A stretch of DNA of 64,000 bases from Vibrio sp. BS-M-Sm-2 (GCF_041504345.1 NZ_CP167895.1:310001-374000); one strand, 5' to 3'. Positions 51,890 to 62,096 are shown, counted from the stretch's first letter. The notes: generated by a model from the sequence alone, not told the origin. A program made the numbers and translations.

Positions 51890-54250
51890 TTATTTACGCA
51901 GTGCGTTCAGTTTAGCTTGCGCGATACCAAAGATAGTATCGATTGGGTAGCTCCCCTCATCACTAGCCTCACCGGCAGCTTTACCTGTGAACAGTTCAAT
52001 CGCTTCTGTTACATGGTCGATGGCCCAGATGTTGAACTCTCCCTTTTCAACCGCTTTGACGATGTCGCTGCGCAGCATCAGGTTATGAACATTCGAACGC
52101 GGGATGATCACACCTTGCTCACTTGAACGACCTTTAATTTCACACACATCAAAGAAGCCTTCGATCTTCTCGTTCACACCACCAATTGGTTGAGACTCAC
52201 CAAACTGGTTCATCGAGCCAGTAATTGCGATATCTTGACGGTTTGGCTGCTTAGAAAACGCCGACACCACCGCACAGAACTCGGCCATACTCGCACTGTC
52301 ACCATCGACGCCACCATACGATTGCTCGAAGGTGATGTTAGTGGTAAGCGGTACTTTCGCTGTCTTACCAAACACAGAAGAAAGATAAGCCGACAAGATC
52401 ATCACACCTTTCGAGTGAATACTGCCACCTAGGTCGACGTTTCTTTCGATATCAATTACTTCGCCGTCACCGTAAGCCGTGGTAGCCGTGATTCGGTTCG
52501 GCGCGCCAAACATATGGTCAGTTGTACTTAACACAGACAGAGCATTGACCTGTCCAACCGCTTCACCATCCACATGGATTAGCGTTGTACCATTAGTGAA
52601 GGTTTCCATCACGCTGTCTTGCAGTCGTCCGACACGCATCTGTTGGTTCGATAGCGCTTGGTCGACGTGTGTTGCACGAATCAGGTTCGATTTTGATCCT
52701 CTAGCCACGTAGTTTGACTCACGAAGCAGGTTAGCAATGTGTGCTGAGTGCAGGGAAAGCTTGCCTTGGTCACCCGCCTGACGAGAGCTGTGCTCAATGA
52801 TGCGAGCAATCGCTTTACGGTCACAATGCAGCATATTGTTGTCATGCACGATGCTCGAAATGAAACGCGCGTAATGCATTTCAGAGTCGGGAGTACGCTT
52901 CATCTCATCTTCAAAATCGGCTGTCACACGGAACAGTTCACCAAACTCCGCATCGTAGTGTTGCAGAAGCTGGTAAGTTCGGTAATCACCAAACAGAATG
53001 ATCTTAACGTCCAATGGAATAGGCTCAGGATCAAGCGATACCGCCCCCGTTAAGGTCACCTCTTTCTCTAGTGAAGTGAAACTCAATTGACGTGAACGCA
53101 GCGCTCGCTTCAAGCCTTCCCAAACGTACGGCTGCTCAAGTACCTTGACCGCATCCATCAACAGTACGCCGCCGTTTGCTCTGTGCAAGCTACCTGCGCG
53201 AATCAATGAAAAGTCAGTAAATACGGTGCCTTTAAAGGTCGCGGTTTCCACATGGCCAAACAGAGAGTGGTAATTCGGATTCTCCTCTACCACGATCGGC
53301 ATCGCTTCCTCTTTCTGGCTCACAATCACATTGACCTTGTAGCGACGCGGCATTTTCTTATCCAAAGAGGCCGTTGCAACTTCGGCTTGCTCTGTGCTCT
53401 CTTCTAGAAAAATATCGGCGTTATCAACAATATCCTTACGTAATGCCGTGAGATACTTCTTGATCTCTGGATATTGACTGTAATCCTGCTTCAACTGCTT
53501 GATAAAGTGAGTAATCACATCTCGCGCCGTATCATCATTTAGCTTTTGAATTTTCTCTGTGTACGTCTCTTCAAGCTCAGTCAATTCACGAGAAATGGTT
53601 CGCAGTCCGACTTCCAATCCATCAATGGTTTTATCAAATTGATCTTGCTCTTCCGGCGAAAGTAGATCGAAGCTCTCTTCGGTATGGAGCTCATCACCAT
53701 TCATTGCCACGAACTGGTAATCACCCTGAGTGGTGATCGTCAGGTTGATACCTTTATCTTTCGCTTCTTGGCTAATGCTTTCTAACGCGGCTTGTTGCTT
53801 AGCTGCTAATTGGTTTTTAAGCCTGTCAGCACGGCTAAAGTACATCTCGTTATCAAACGCTAGAGGCATACCTTTTAGCAACTTACGCATCAATTTTTCA
53901 ATATCTTGCTTTAAGCTGCTGCCTACGCCACGAGGCAATTTCAGTACCTTAGGTGTACGAATATCTTCGAAGTTCGCGATATAACACCAATCAAAAAGCT
54001 CCTGCACTTCTTGAGGGTGACGGTTTAGATAGCGCAAGATCATGGTGCGTTTACCCAGACCATTTCGCCCTATCGCATAAATGTTATAACCCTTTTCCTT
54101 AATTGACATCGCGAACTCAACGGCTTTTTGTGCCCGTTCCTGTCCGACGATTTCGTCAATTGGAGCCAGTTCTTTGGTCGACTTACATGGTAGCTTGTCT
54201 AATTCCGCTACCTGATACAGTTGTTCTGTATTGAGCCTTTGCATCGCCAT
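51890..54250 (-). CDS. Lon-like ATP-dependent protease (LonB/AAA_32 type)
   Basis: 786 residues, typical for the Lon-related proteases of gammaproteobacteria. The ATPase part has a Walker A variant AIGRNGLGKRTMI near residue 60 and a long coiled-coil insert at about 160-250. The Walker-B-like region GGVLLMDAVKVLE follows. The C-terminal S16 peptidase domain carries catalytic Ser in GGVDGDSASMAEF and Lys in GGVNEKIEGFF. It is a cytoplasmic quality-control protease. AAGGAGG precedes the ATG at 54250. Its shared 3' terminator with the PilZ gene has been split by the IS. Confidence 0.92.
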   Translation of the reverse strand: MAMQRLNTEQLYQVAELDKLPCKSTKELAPIDEIVGQERAQKAVEFAMSIKEKGYNIYAIGRNGLGKRTMILRYLNRHPQEVQELFDWCYIANFEDIRTPKVLKLPRGVGSSLKQDIEKLMRKLLKGMPLAFDNEMYFSRADRLKNQLAAKQQAALESISQEAKDKGINLTITTQGDYQFVAMNGDELHTEESFDLLSPEEQDQFDKTIDGLEVGLRTISRELTELEETYTEKIQKLNDDTARDVITHFIKQLKQDYSQYPEIKKYLTALRKDIVDNADIFLEESTEQAEVATASLDKKMPRRYKVNVIVSQKEEAMPIVVEENPNYHSLFGHVETATFKGTVFTDFSLIRAGSLHRANGGVLLMDAVKVLEQPYVWEGLKRALRSRQLSFTSLEKEVTLTGAVSLDPEPIPLDVKIILFGDYRTYQLLQHYDAEFGELFRVTADFEDEMKRTPDSEMHYARFISSIVHDNNMLHCDRKAIARIIEHSSRQAGDQGKLSLHSAHIANLLRESNYVARGSKSNLIRATHVDQALSNQQMRVGRLQDSVMETFTNGTTLIHVDGEAVGQVNALSVLSTTDHMFGAPNRITATTAYGDGEVIDIERNVDLGGSIHSKGVMILSAYLSSVFGKTAKVPLTTNITFEQSYGGVDGDSASMAEFCAVVSAFSKQPNRQDIAITGSMNQFGESQPIGGVNEKIEGFFDVCEIKGRSSEQGVIIPRSNVHNLMLRSDIVKAVEKGEFNIWAIDHVTEAIELFTGKAAGEASDEGSYPIDTIFGIAQAKLNALRK

Positions 54251-54438
54251 CGCCGCCTCCTTAGTCCTTCATTACTTGGGTGTAGATAAAATCAGTGTAG
54301 ATGTAATTTCCTACAAATTTAGTGACTTACGCTACACAGCTGTTCAACCGAACAAATAACACACAATTTAAGCCATATTTAGGAATAGCCCGTCATTTAA
54401 TTCACCAACTTAACATGTGAATGATTTTAATTTGCAAT

Positions 54439-54453
54439 TGATAATAAATATCA
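54439..54453. promoter_or_regulatory. Fur box upstream of the ABC ATPase gene pair
   Basis: TGATAATAAATATCA matches TGATAATNATTATCA at 13 of 14 defined positions. It lies 37 nt before the start at 54491, a usual position for Fur repression. Confidence 0.65.
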
Positions 54454-54490
54454 TTAACATTTTAAGATATTATAAATTGAGGATGTGGAT

Positions 54491-54985
54491 ATGGAAATTG
54501 AACGATGTTGGATGCACTACCTAAAAGCTGAACAGTTAATGGAACAAGGTCACTGGCCCGAAGCACAGCGCCTCTATGGTGATGTTCTAACCTCTCTTCC
54601 TCATCACATCCAAGATGCCGCATACCAAAGCGATATCAAACCCTGCCAATTTGCATGCCTGCTTGCCGGGTTGAGAGACGCCAGTGTCGCTCAATCCGAG
54701 ATACTCAACCGCTTAGGTCAGCATCAACAAGCCTTCGATACCTTGAATCAATCTTACGCGCTGATGCAATTTATCTCTCTTGAGAACACTGATCTGATTC
54801 AACGTACCTTTGGGTTACTGGAAAAGCAGAGCGAAGATTTACTCAATCACCTGATCGCTTTTTGCAGCGCTCAGCGCAGTTCGCACTGGATGCTCGAATT
54901 AGAACAAATACAACGTGCTCATCACCATTTTGGGCAACTTAAAACAACGTCAGAAGTTCAATCTTCACCTAATGTCTTAAATTGA
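54491..54985 (+). CDS. Hypothetical helical protein, TPR-like
   Basis: 164 residues from the ATG at 54491 (GAGG about 8 nt upstream; a GTG at 54485 is less likely). The chain is almost all helical, with an N-terminal YLKAEQLMEQGHWPEAQRLY segment and a later LNRLGQHQQAFDTLNQSYAL segment that look like degenerate tetratricopeptide repeats. I do not recognise the family. It has no signal peptide, so it is probably cytoplasmic. It leads a two-gene unit with the ABC ATPase 12 nt downstream and is preceded by a Fur box, suggesting an iron-linked role. Confidence 0.75.
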   Translation: MEIERCWMHYLKAEQLMEQGHWPEAQRLYGDVLTSLPHHIQDAAYQSDIKPCQFACLLAGLRDASVAQSEILNRLGQHQQAFDTLNQSYALMQFISLENTDLIQRTFGLLEKQSEDLLNHLIAFCSAQRSSHWMLELEQIQRAHHHFGQLKTTSEVQSSPNVLN

Positions 54986-54997
54986 TAAGGATATATC

Positions 54998-56626
54998 ATG
55001 TCGGACCGGGCCATACTTAAAGTCAATAACCTCTCCGTTAGCTTCACCACCAATGATGGAATCATTGATGCGGTCAAAAAGGTTAACTTTACCCTTAACT
55101 CAAGCGAAACCTTGGCCATTGTTGGTGAATCAGGTTCAGGTAAATCAGTCTCTTCCAACGCGCTTATGCGTTTGCTTCCTGATAACGCGATTATCGATCA
55201 ACAATCAGAAATCGAGTTTGAGGGACAATCGATTCTAGGAAAGACTGAGCGAGAAATGCAGTCAATTCGTGGCGATAGAATCGGCATGATCTTTCAGGAA
55301 CCAATGACCTCTTTGAATCCATACCTGCGTGTCGGTACTCAAGTGGCGGAGGCCATTATGTGTCACCGTAAGGTATCGAAATCAAAAGCAAAACAGCGTG
55401 TGTTAGAGCTGTTCAACCTTGTGCATTTACCTATGCCAGATCAGGCTTACACCAAGTACCCCCATGAATTTTCAGGTGGTCAGTTACAGCGCATCATGAT
55501 CGCAATGGCACTGATCAATGAACCGGATATTCTGATTGCCGATGAACCCACCACAGCACTCGATGTAACGGTTCAAGCAGAAGTGCTTTCTCTTATCAAA
55601 GAGATACAAGGCAAGATGGGGATGGCTATTTTGTTCATCACCCATGATCTCGGTGTAGTGAAGCACTTTGCCGACCGTGTACTGGTAATGTGTAAAGGGG
55701 AATTAGTCGAAGAAGAGCAGACTCAAACCTTATTCGAAAACCCAAGACACGACTACACACGCATGCTGATTAACTCCATTCCGAAAGGCGCGAAAGTTCC
55801 TGTTGAGGCATCCGCACCTGAACTGCTTTGTGCAGACGATATTCGCGTGAAGTTCTTGATCAAATCTCACTTTATCCAAAGTAAGAACCAGTACTTCGAA
55901 GCAGTAAAAGGTATTTCGTTGAACCTTAAACAAGGCGAAACCTTGGGCATTGTTGGTGAGTCAGGTTCGGGAAAATCAACCCTTGGACGTGCATTAATCG
56001 GCTTGCTGCCAAGCAGCGGACGTATTGTTTACAAGGGCCAAGACGTGAGTTTATTAACCGATAAAGAACGTCACAAGCTTAAGAAAGATGTGCAGATGGT
56101 GTTCCAAGACCCTTATGGTTCTTTATCACCACGTATGACGGTTGGGGAGATCATCACGGAAGGCTTAACGGTGCATCAACCTCACTTGTCAAAACAAGAA
56201 CGTTTAGAAAGAGCTCGTAAAGCACTGATTGAGGTTCGTCTGGAGCCAAATTCAATCAACCGCTACCCGCATGAATTCTCTGGCGGACAAAGACAACGTA
56301 TTGCGATTGCTCGCGCGTTGATTCTTGAGCCATCTTTCATTTTGTTGGATGAGCCGACTTCAGCACTCGATCGCTCAGTACAACTGACCGTGATTGACCT
56401 ACTGAAAGATATTCAAGCGAAGCACAATATTGGCTTCCTGTTCATTAGTCATGACCTCTCAGTAGTGAAAGCACTTTCAGATCGTGTATTGGTGATGCAG
56501 AAGGGTGAAGTGATGGAAGAAGGCTCTGCTGAAGAGATTTTTAATGCGCCGAAAAACGACTACACCAAGAAACTCATCGCTGCGTCATTCGATTTAGAAA
56601 ATAATTCGGAAAAAAATGCAGCTTAA
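54998..56626 (+). CDS. Double ABC ATPase, YejF/oligopeptide type
   Basis: 542 residues, two fused ABC ATPase domains as in YejF or GsiA. Domain 1 has Walker A GESGSGKSVSSNA, signature SGGQLQRIM and Walker B ILIADEPTTALD. Domain 2 has GESGSGKSTLGRA, SGGQRQRIAIAR and FILLDEPTSALD. Both sites look active. Partners of this type normally include a binding protein and two permeases, but none is adjacent here; they must be encoded elsewhere, or the protein works with another importer. An AAGGA ribosome site precedes the ATG, and it is probably co-transcribed with the gene at 54491. Confidence 0.92.
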   Translation: MSDRAILKVNNLSVSFTTNDGIIDAVKKVNFTLNSSETLAIVGESGSGKSVSSNALMRLLPDNAIIDQQSEIEFEGQSILGKTEREMQSIRGDRIGMIFQEPMTSLNPYLRVGTQVAEAIMCHRKVSKSKAKQRVLELFNLVHLPMPDQAYTKYPHEFSGGQLQRIMIAMALINEPDILIADEPTTALDVTVQAEVLSLIKEIQGKMGMAILFITHDLGVVKHFADRVLVMCKGELVEEEQTQTLFENPRHDYTRMLINSIPKGAKVPVEASAPELLCADDIRVKFLIKSHFIQSKNQYFEAVKGISLNLKQGETLGIVGESGSGKSTLGRALIGLLPSSGRIVYKGQDVSLLTDKERHKLKKDVQMVFQDPYGSLSPRMTVGEIITEGLTVHQPHLSKQERLERARKALIEVRLEPNSINRYPHEFSGGQRQRIAIARALILEPSFILLDEPTSALDRSVQLTVIDLLKDIQAKHNIGFLFISHDLSVVKALSDRVLVMQKGEVMEEGSAEEIFNAPKNDYTKKLIAASFDLENNSEKNAA

Positions 56627-56734
56627 AGGGAACTAATCAAGATTAACAGCGTCTTATAGATACATTCTGAGTAAATTCCTAATAAGTTTCATTCTAGAAT
56701 GGATATAGCAAAACTGGTTTGGCCGCCAAAAGAG

Positions 56735-56762
56735 AAATGTCGCATGGATGCGACATTTTTCG
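56735..56762 (+). terminator. Bidirectional hairpin terminator
   Basis: AAATGTCGCA (56735-56744) and TGCGACATTT (56749-56758) pair around TGGA, with T-runs on either side. It lies between the ABC ATPase gene and the convergent LacI gene. Confidence 0.88.
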
Positions 56763-56826
56763 TTTCTGAAGGGAAATAATTCATCTTGAAATGTCATTCC
56801 CTCTCATCAAATCACTTCATTACACA

Positions 56827-57840
56827 CTATCGATACAAAGACTTAGTCGACTCTCTGACGATTAAATCAATCGGTGGTAAACGAGCTTCATGTCGCTCGC
56901 CAGATAACAAGTTCAAGATCGACTGAGCACACACCTCGCCAATCTCTTCAATCGGCTGCCTCAAAGTCGTCAATGCTGGCGTGAAATACTTCGACGTTGG
57001 TAAGTCATCAAACCCTATTACTGACACATCTTCTGGCACTTTGTAGCCGTGATCATGGAGCGCCTTAATCGCCCCATAAGCCGTTTGGTCATTGGCGGCA
57101 AACAGAGCAGAGAAGTGAATCTTAGATTCTATTAATTCCACGGTTTTCTCATAGCCAGTTTCACTACTGAAATCCCCTTGCTTGACGAGCTTTGGCATCA
57201 CCTTAATGCCCGCTTCTTGAAGCGCTTTCTTATAGCCTTCAAAGCGATTACCTGCGTCTGGCTGGCTAGAAAGCCCTTTGATATGAGCAATATTCACGTG
57301 CCCCTGTTGGAGCAAGTGGAGGGTTGCCATGTAACCACCCAACACATTATCAATGTTAATTGAGCGAACATTATCTGCAACCATGTCATAGCCCACTGCA
57401 ACAACCGGAATGTCTTGCGCATACTTAGCGATGTCCTCTTTGGTGATGCTGCCTGTCACGATGATCATGCCATCGACATTACTCTTAGCTAAATACTCCA
57501 AGGCATGTATTTCGAGCTTTTTTTGCCAATGCCCGGTAGCTATCACTAACGAATAGCCTTGAGCTATCAGGGTTTTCTCCATGTCGTTAAGAATACGACT
57601 GGTATAAGGGCTATCAGGATGCTGCACCAATACACCAATCGTTAATGAACGGCGATTAATGTTTTCCTGCATTTGAAAATTCGGCTTGTAGCCGGTGTCT
57701 TTGATTGCCTGCTCGATATTCTGGCTTTTATCATCCGACACATAGGTTGTTCGATTAAGAAAACGAGAAACCGTGCTTGGAGAAACGCCAGCTAGCCTCG
57801 CTACATCGTATACGGTGGTTTTTTTAGTTTTAGTGCGCAT
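56827..57840 (-). CDS. LacI-family transcriptional regulator
   Basis: 337 residues, the standard LacI length. The N-terminal helix-turn-helix is TTVYDVARLAGVSPSTVSRF with hinge region LNRTTYVSDD; a periplasmic-binding-protein-like sensor follows (TIGVLVQHPDSPY; FDDLPTSKYFTPALTTL). It is the last gene of the sugar cluster and the probable repressor of the GH116, epimerase and GH94 genes. A terminator hairpin separates it from the GH116 gene, so it probably has its own promoter. The inducer is unknown, likely a glucose-containing disaccharide. Confidence 0.92.
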   Translation of the reverse strand: MRTKTKKTTVYDVARLAGVSPSTVSRFLNRTTYVSDDKSQNIEQAIKDTGYKPNFQMQENINRRSLTIGVLVQHPDSPYTSRILNDMEKTLIAQGYSLVIATGHWQKKLEIHALEYLAKSNVDGMIIVTGSITKEDIAKYAQDIPVVAVGYDMVADNVRSINIDNVLGGYMATLHLLQQGHVNIAHIKGLSSQPDAGNRFEGYKKALQEAGIKVMPKLVKQGDFSSETGYEKTVELIESKIHFSALFAANDQTAYGAIKALHDHGYKVPEDVSVIGFDDLPTSKYFTPALTTLRQPIEEIGEVCAQSILNLLSGERHEARLPPIDLIVRESTKSLYR

Positions 57841-57867
57841 CTCAATACCCTAACCCAATGGCATTAA

Positions 57868-57887
57868 GGGGAGCCCTAAAGCTCCCC
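57868..57887 (-). terminator. Hairpin terminator after GH116 gene
   Basis: GGGGAGC (57868-57874) pairs with GCTCCCC (57881-57887). On the minus strand it is followed by TTAATG, so the T-tract is weak. A further dyad GTTTCA...TGAAAC lies nearby. Confidence 0.6.
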
Positions 57888-57934
57888 ATCAGTTTCAACT
57901 CAACATTGCTCAAGGTGAAACTCATACTATTTAA

Positions 57935-60900
57935 TTAATATAAGTAGGCGAAAATCATCCCCGGTCGGAAGTAGCGACCCGCGGTATATTTCAAACCTGT
58001 GCTCAGAAGCCACTTGTGAAGAACCGTAGCTTGATCCGCTGAAATTTCACCTTGTACCATATTAACAAATTTATCATTGTCTTTCGTCAAACTAGGATTA
58101 ACCCGACCGTCAGACAGCACACAATTTTGCAATTTAAGTGCATTAATCCACTTTTTCGCATCACTTTGTGACAATTTAAAAGACTCTGAAAGATCTTTCT
58201 CATCAAATGAGACTGAACAGTTGAACCCTTCTGGTGCGGCAAATGGAATTTTTGAATAGTCATACAGCGCGGTATACACGGTATCCATTAATGTTTCTGC
58301 TTGCTGCGATTTGCCCGCTAAACTCAACGCTGTCGCGACACTAAATTGCACGCCAATCCACACGTCTTGCGCCTGAAAAGCCTCATGTGGAGAACCATCC
58401 GCGAGCGTCATATTCGCCACCCCAAGTTTAGGGCTGTTAATCTCGAAGTTATGTTTATAAACATAGTCCAATGCACGCTGAATGCGCTGTTGCGGGAAAA
58501 TACCCTCTAGGCCAATCAGTTTGAGATAACTATCGGCAAGCAGCGCATCACCAAAGCTATTGTCTGAATCGGGTACCAAGTCTAGATATTCTTGCGTGAA
58601 AGCTTGAGGTGCCGTTTCACTCAACAAACGTTTCTTGGAGACACGTTGAGCTACCTTACCGATGTTTATCGAAGTATCGGTTTGTAGATAGTCGTTAAGC
58701 ATATTCTTATCAGCAATCGCATCACCCGTTAAAACCAACCCCAGAGTTTCCAAAGCTTGGTAGCCTTCACCGGTGAGATGCTTGGCTTGGACAGGCGTCA
58801 CGAAGAAGTGGTAATAACCCTCTTTCTCATCCCACAAGCTCTGCTCAACCGTGGCTAATGCCTTTTTAGAACGTGTTAGGTAGTCCGAACCCAGATCGTC
58901 TTCACCCATTAATTGTGCAAGTTCACTCGCGGCTTGAAGGCCAGCAACCCAGAGGCTCGCACAGTAAATAGAGATACCATGTGAAGCGAGGTTATCGAAG
59001 GTATCGTCAGTACCTCGAGTGAGTGGTAAATCATCGCCCTCAGCAATCAAGTTCGATAAGAAATCGATGCTCTCTGTAACGGCTTGCCAGCACTCTTTAA
59101 CCACTGACATATCTTGTGTGTTTTGGTAATGACGGTACACCATCAGAATGTATTTCGGTGCTAAGTCCTTCCATTCCTTAACATTATGCCAGCTATATGC
59201 GTCAGGCTGAATGTCGAACGGGCTACCCAAATCGTGGATTACTGCACCTCGAATCGCACGCACACCTTGGTACTTTTCATCAATCAATTCAGCATTCGGT
59301 GTCGCTTCATATTCCCAGTAGCGGCGCTGAGTAAAGTCTTCGGCCAAAATGGCTTTTGAGAACTCTTTCATCACGCAGCCATCAAGTTCAGGTAGCAAAT
59401 AGAGCAATGAAAATGATCCGTAGAAATACACATCCAAAGAGTTAAAGAATGGGTAATCAACACACTCTTTCACTAGGAACTTATCTTCTTTATCCCATAC
59501 TGTTGATTCAGCAAGGAATGATAGTGAGTTCATCGCCATCGTCGCATAGCGCAGTGCTGATTCAGGCTGTGATATCTTACTCTGAGCTTGCTCTAGGAAA
59601 GCAGTCTGCTGCTCAACGAGCTTCTGCTCAATCACCTCAAGCTTTGGCAAGACATCTTCTAACATAGGTAAGGCAGGTTTAGCTTGAGGGTAGAATTGCG
59701 TATAAGCCTTCTCCGAGTTCCAGCCATTAAGCATCACTTTGCTATGTGCCATCACTTGTGCAAAACGCAGGTCTACAGACTCACCCGGCTCCAATTCAAC
59801 CTGTACCACAACAAGTGCGCTCAATGCTTCGCGCCCTGTATAAATGCCAGTTTGGAATTCAGCGTTAGTGCGGCCGGTTTTCAATGCGAACTCGGTTTGC
59901 TGGGTCACTTTCGAAGTATAAAGCGTTGGCTTAACAGACACCGATACCTTGCCCGACTCCATCAAACGGTTTTCGGCTTGAACACCAAACACCACCTCAC
60001 CCTCAATGTCACTTTGATAAGGGGACTGACTTGTGAGCTGAACACCAGTAAAACCGTAGCTTTCACCATTAAGCTTCACCGCTTGATGCTGCTGATCAAT
60101 CGGGTTTTGAGACAAGGTACACGCCGAATCTTGAATCCCATCACGACCTTTCCGGTAGGTTGAACCGATCAAGTTTTGTAGAGGTTGAGCAAGAGTAATC
60201 ACGCGTGTTTGCTGTGATTGGTTAGTAAGTTGGAAGTGGTTCCAGTGCATCGGCAAAGAACAGAGGCGTTTATCCTCCTTAACGATCGGCGAGACTACCT
60301 TTCGCTTTATATTAATACCATCAAAACTATTATATTGATATTCAGCTAATGGATATAAAGCCTTATATTCTATATCGCTACCATTAACACTTTCTATATC
60401 ACTATTATTTCCCGCAGTTAGTGATAACTGTCTCGCTGTACCATTTATTAATAAACCATTAAAGAAATCTAAGGCTACATATAATTGACAATCAATCGAT
60501 GATGAATCGGATTCAATTAATAATGTAGTCTTATTAGAAAACTCGACATTCCAGTTTATAAAGTTATCTTTATTTTCTTTATAGAAATTACCATTTTCTA
60601 ATGCGGCACGAATAAGGTTAATTGCATTCGAAATATTTTCTTTATCTATCTTCTTTCCATCGAATAGCGCTGGGTAAAAATTCAGGTGCACACTAAGCTC
60701 TTGCTCGTTAAGAACTTGGAGCTTTTCAGTGGTCGGCACATCCATCACTGACGCATAAAAATCATTAAAATTAATAGCTTGTTGTGAGCAGTCGACAAAT
60801 ATCCCTGGAATGAAACTGAAGTTTGGCGTGTTGCCATTTGGCGTCAGTGTAAATGTATTACCGATACCACCGATTGCCATGCCGGTATTTTCTGGTGTCG

Positions 60901-61006
60901 TAGAAATTGGCGTGTACCAAGGTTGAATAAATTCAACTGCATCACCTTTTTTACACAGGTGTTTTGAATTTCCTGAATAGCTTGTATATGGAATTTTATT
61001 ATTCAT
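57935..61006 (-). CDS. GH116-family glycoside hydrolase
   Basis: 1023 residues, resembling GH116 enzymes such as human GBA2, which are beta-glucosidases. N-terminal ENTGMAIGGIGNTF matches the family's glycine loop. The catalytic domain carries NSLDVYFYGSFSLLYLLPEL, AVIHDLGSP, YSWHNVKEWKDLAPKYILMV and the acid/base region GTDDTFDN. At the position where GBA2 has the nucleophile Glu (HEYRMYN), this protein has Asp (VDYPFFN). No signal peptide is seen, so it is cytoplasmic. It is longer than many bacterial members. Divergent from an epimerase gene, it probably hydrolyses an imported oligoglucoside. Confidence 0.75.
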   Translation of the reverse strand: MNNKIPYTSYSGNSKHLCKKGDAVEFIQPWYTPISTTPENTGMAIGGIGNTFTLTPNGNTPNFSFIPGIFVDCSQQAINFNDFYASVMDVPTTEKLQVLNEQELSVHLNFYPALFDGKKIDKENISNAINLIRAALENGNFYKENKDNFINWNVEFSNKTTLLIESDSSSIDCQLYVALDFFNGLLINGTARQLSLTAGNNSDIESVNGSDIEYKALYPLAEYQYNSFDGINIKRKVVSPIVKEDKRLCSLPMHWNHFQLTNQSQQTRVITLAQPLQNLIGSTYRKGRDGIQDSACTLSQNPIDQQHQAVKLNGESYGFTGVQLTSQSPYQSDIEGEVVFGVQAENRLMESGKVSVSVKPTLYTSKVTQQTEFALKTGRTNAEFQTGIYTGREALSALVVVQVELEPGESVDLRFAQVMAHSKVMLNGWNSEKAYTQFYPQAKPALPMLEDVLPKLEVIEQKLVEQQTAFLEQAQSKISQPESALRYATMAMNSLSFLAESTVWDKEDKFLVKECVDYPFFNSLDVYFYGSFSLLYLLPELDGCVMKEFSKAILAEDFTQRRYWEYEATPNAELIDEKYQGVRAIRGAVIHDLGSPFDIQPDAYSWHNVKEWKDLAPKYILMVYRHYQNTQDMSVVKECWQAVTESIDFLSNLIAEGDDLPLTRGTDDTFDNLASHGISIYCASLWVAGLQAASELAQLMGEDDLGSDYLTRSKKALATVEQSLWDEKEGYYHFFVTPVQAKHLTGEGYQALETLGLVLTGDAIADKNMLNDYLQTDTSINIGKVAQRVSKKRLLSETAPQAFTQEYLDLVPDSDNSFGDALLADSYLKLIGLEGIFPQQRIQRALDYVYKHNFEINSPKLGVANMTLADGSPHEAFQAQDVWIGVQFSVATALSLAGKSQQAETLMDTVYTALYDYSKIPFAAPEGFNCSVSFDEKDLSESFKLSQSDAKKWINALKLQNCVLSDGRVNPSLTKDNDKFVNMVQGEISADQATVLHKWLLSTGLKYTAGRYFRPGMIFAYLY

Positions 61007-61069
61007 TTTAAAACCGCCATTGAATATTTTTTCTTCTTGTTAATATCTTTAAAAAATGGAGACATCAAC

Positions 61070-62017
61070 ATGTTTAAAATTATAAATGAAAAATTTGGAA
61101 ATATTGACTCTGTCACATTAATAAACCACCAGCATGGTATAGAACTTCAAATAATCAATGGGTTTGGTGCTGTTATAAATAAATACATTGTAAATAACAG
61201 TCCATTCTCTTTTATTTGTGGTTATCAGAATTATGATGAACTGATCAACCAACATCCGTTCTTTTCCCGCAGTGCTAAATTATTCCCTTTTCCAAACCGT
61301 TTAAACTTAGGTCGTTACAGTTTCGAAAACCAAAACCATCAACTCCCAGCTAACTTTCCTTGGTCAAATCACGCCGTACATGGCCTGCTCTACAACCAAC
61401 CTTTTTCAATCAAAAACAGCGTAGCCAATGAAGAGTCAGCCAGTGTGACGCTGCAATATCAGACGTCATCTTTGCACCCTGCTTTCCCGTTCGCTTTTAA
61501 CCTTGAAGTCACCTTCACTATCGACATCACAGGCAAGCTATCTTGCTCGACAACTGTCTCTAATTGTGGTGATTTCGCCTTCCCATTCGGTGATGCTTGG
61601 CACCCTTATTTCTCGCTTGGCACTGACTTGAAACAGTGTGGGCTTACCATGTCATCTTGTGCTGAGGTCATACACGAGAACGACCTACCTAATGGTGAAA
61701 AACAGGCTTTTGACCGTTTGTCTTTGGCTGATTCCCTAACGAATCAAAGCCTAAACCACTGCTTTGAATTTGATTCAAAGACAACTAACCAACTGACTTT
61801 CAAACGCTCAGATTCATCTGCCGAGATTCACTATCAACAAGATGCGAGCTACCCATTTGTTCAGCTGTACACCCCAACGAGTGAGCAAAGTATTGCAATA
61901 GAACCAATGACTTGCCCTGCCGATGCTTTCAATAACCAGATTGGCTTATTGACGCTTAGCCCGAACCAGTCTCAAACCTTCACTTGGCAATGCCAAGCTG
62001 CCTATCAACCAAAATAA
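61070..62017 (+). CDS. Aldose 1-epimerase family protein
   Basis: 315 residues from the ATG at 61070 (GGAG 8 nt upstream); an earlier in-frame start at 61037 has no ribosome site. The galactose-mutarotase fold shows the catalytic His residues in WSNHAVHGLL and FGDAWHPYFSLG and the Glu in SIAIEPMTCPADAFNN. These enzymes interconvert alpha and beta anomers of sugars. Only 63 bp separate it from the divergent GH116 gene, so both are probably controlled together. Its partners suggest glucose anomers as substrate. Confidence 0.88.
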   Translation: MFKIINEKFGNIDSVTLINHQHGIELQIINGFGAVINKYIVNNSPFSFICGYQNYDELINQHPFFSRSAKLFPFPNRLNLGRYSFENQNHQLPANFPWSNHAVHGLLYNQPFSIKNSVANEESASVTLQYQTSSLHPAFPFAFNLEVTFTIDITGKLSCSTTVSNCGDFAFPFGDAWHPYFSLGTDLKQCGLTMSSCAEVIHENDLPNGEKQAFDRLSLADSLTNQSLNHCFEFDSKTTNQLTFKRSDSSAEIHYQQDASYPFVQLYTPTSEQSIAIEPMTCPADAFNNQIGLLTLSPNQSQTFTWQCQAAYQPK

Positions 62018-62096
62018 TCGAGCTAAACTAGAGCAACTGCTGAATGCGAAATCAGCCCCCCAGAGAACGCATTGCTAACGAAACGAAAGAGCAATA

